Source: Colias croceus (lineage: Eukaryota > Arthropoda > Insecta > Lepidoptera > Pieridae). Taken from it: DNA of 64,000 nucleotides. Each line of letters opens with the position of its first letter. Within the stretch, counting starts at the first letter, position 1. The stretch covers positions 1,934,501 through 1,998,500 of the forward strand of contig NC_059547.1 of NCBI RefSeq assembly GCF_905220415.1, read 5' to 3'. This document shows positions 63,718-64,000 of this stretch, in pieces. A program made the translations under genes and the position numbers. The notes under the pieces were generated by a model. That model was not told the DNA's origin. It did no database searches and saw only the letters and a program-made list of their open reading frames with translations.

Positions 63718-64000
63718 ATTTTTTCAAGCCCGACTCGTCTTGTCCGATTTTATAATAGTACGCCCGTAGTTTTTGCTACCTTTTATACGATTAATATATA
63801 TTCAGTCAATACTAAACGCTTGTAGGTAGCATATACGATTCTCTAGAAGGTTCTAATGTCAAAGTTGTTCGGAACACCGCAAGTGTTAATCGTTCTAAAC
63901 TTTCATCGTATACATGTATAAAAGTTTGACAGAGCTTGGAATAACTTGTGCTTAGCCACTGGTAACTGTATAGAGCAGTCGCTTTTGATTTAACTCCTAT
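63718..64000. other. Non-coding; possible body of the 5S-like element
   Basis: Sequence after the 5S-like block (GCCCGACTCGTCTTGTCCG) may be the body of the same short element. No clear end is visible before the window closes. Confidence 0.35.

Overview
The window is eukaryotic nuclear DNA, almost certainly from a butterfly or moth (Lepidoptera). It is AT-rich and gene-poor. It is littered with short repeats ending in GCGGGCGAAGCCGCGGGCGG followed by aAGCTAGT, a hairpin plus CTAG end typical of the small non-autonomous Helitrons (Lep1-like) that fill lepidopteran genomes. Other retroposon families that I recognise as lepidopteran by memory are also present. There is no bacterial-style operon, no CRISPR array and no complete host protein-coding gene that I can support. 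The long coding regions all belong to retrotransposons.

Layout. 1-3.7 kb: retroposon and Helitron fragments. 3748-8102: a 4.36-kb hAT-like DNA transposon with 8-bp target duplications, carrying Helitron insertions and an internal inverted repeat. 8.6-11.4 kb: a TATA-containing candidate promoter and first exon, the 3' end of a non-LTR element, an inverted tRNA-like fragment and a GC-rich exon-like island. 13.9-17.2 kb: two inverted copies of an unclassified GC-rich repeat and a second TATA-plus-donor site. 19.5-22.3 kb: a 732-bp TA-flanked inverted-repeat element and a 1.1-kb pogo/Tigger-like relic that still encodes a zinc-finger tail. 25.4-26.6 kb: a third candidate first exon and a 733-bp PIF/Harbinger-like MITE. 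29-33.5 kb: another inverted-repeat element, a tRNA-like sequence inside an inverted repeat, and a four-copy tandem array. 35.2-36.0 kb: a poly(A) retroposon with target duplication and a young Helitron. 37.8-42.9 kb: a GC-rich insert framed by (TAA)n, then a full-length-looking RTE-type LINE on the minus strand with two intact ORFs. 47.5-48.7 kb: a degenerate DNA transposon with coding remnants. 49.3-56.4 kb: a CR1/Jockey-type LINE on the plus strand whose ORF2 is frameshifted and then interrupted by a 2.58-kb foldback element. 57-64 kb: hairpins, short retroposons, Helitrons and a 5S-rRNA-like segment.

The most notable object is the foldback insertion at 53325-55902. Its arms are built from two alternating tandem modules (seven A and three B on the left; one B and four A, inverted, on the right). 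It has symmetrical termini and a 9-bp target duplication, and it splits the reverse-transcriptase gene of a LINE. This resembles Drosophila FB elements in architecture and may be a Mutator-related family.

Host-gene evidence is limited to promoter and splice-site patterns (8638-8882, 15541-15628, 25418-25514, 31159-31282, 11190-11420). These would fit a large gene with long introns or alternative first exons, but they are inference only.
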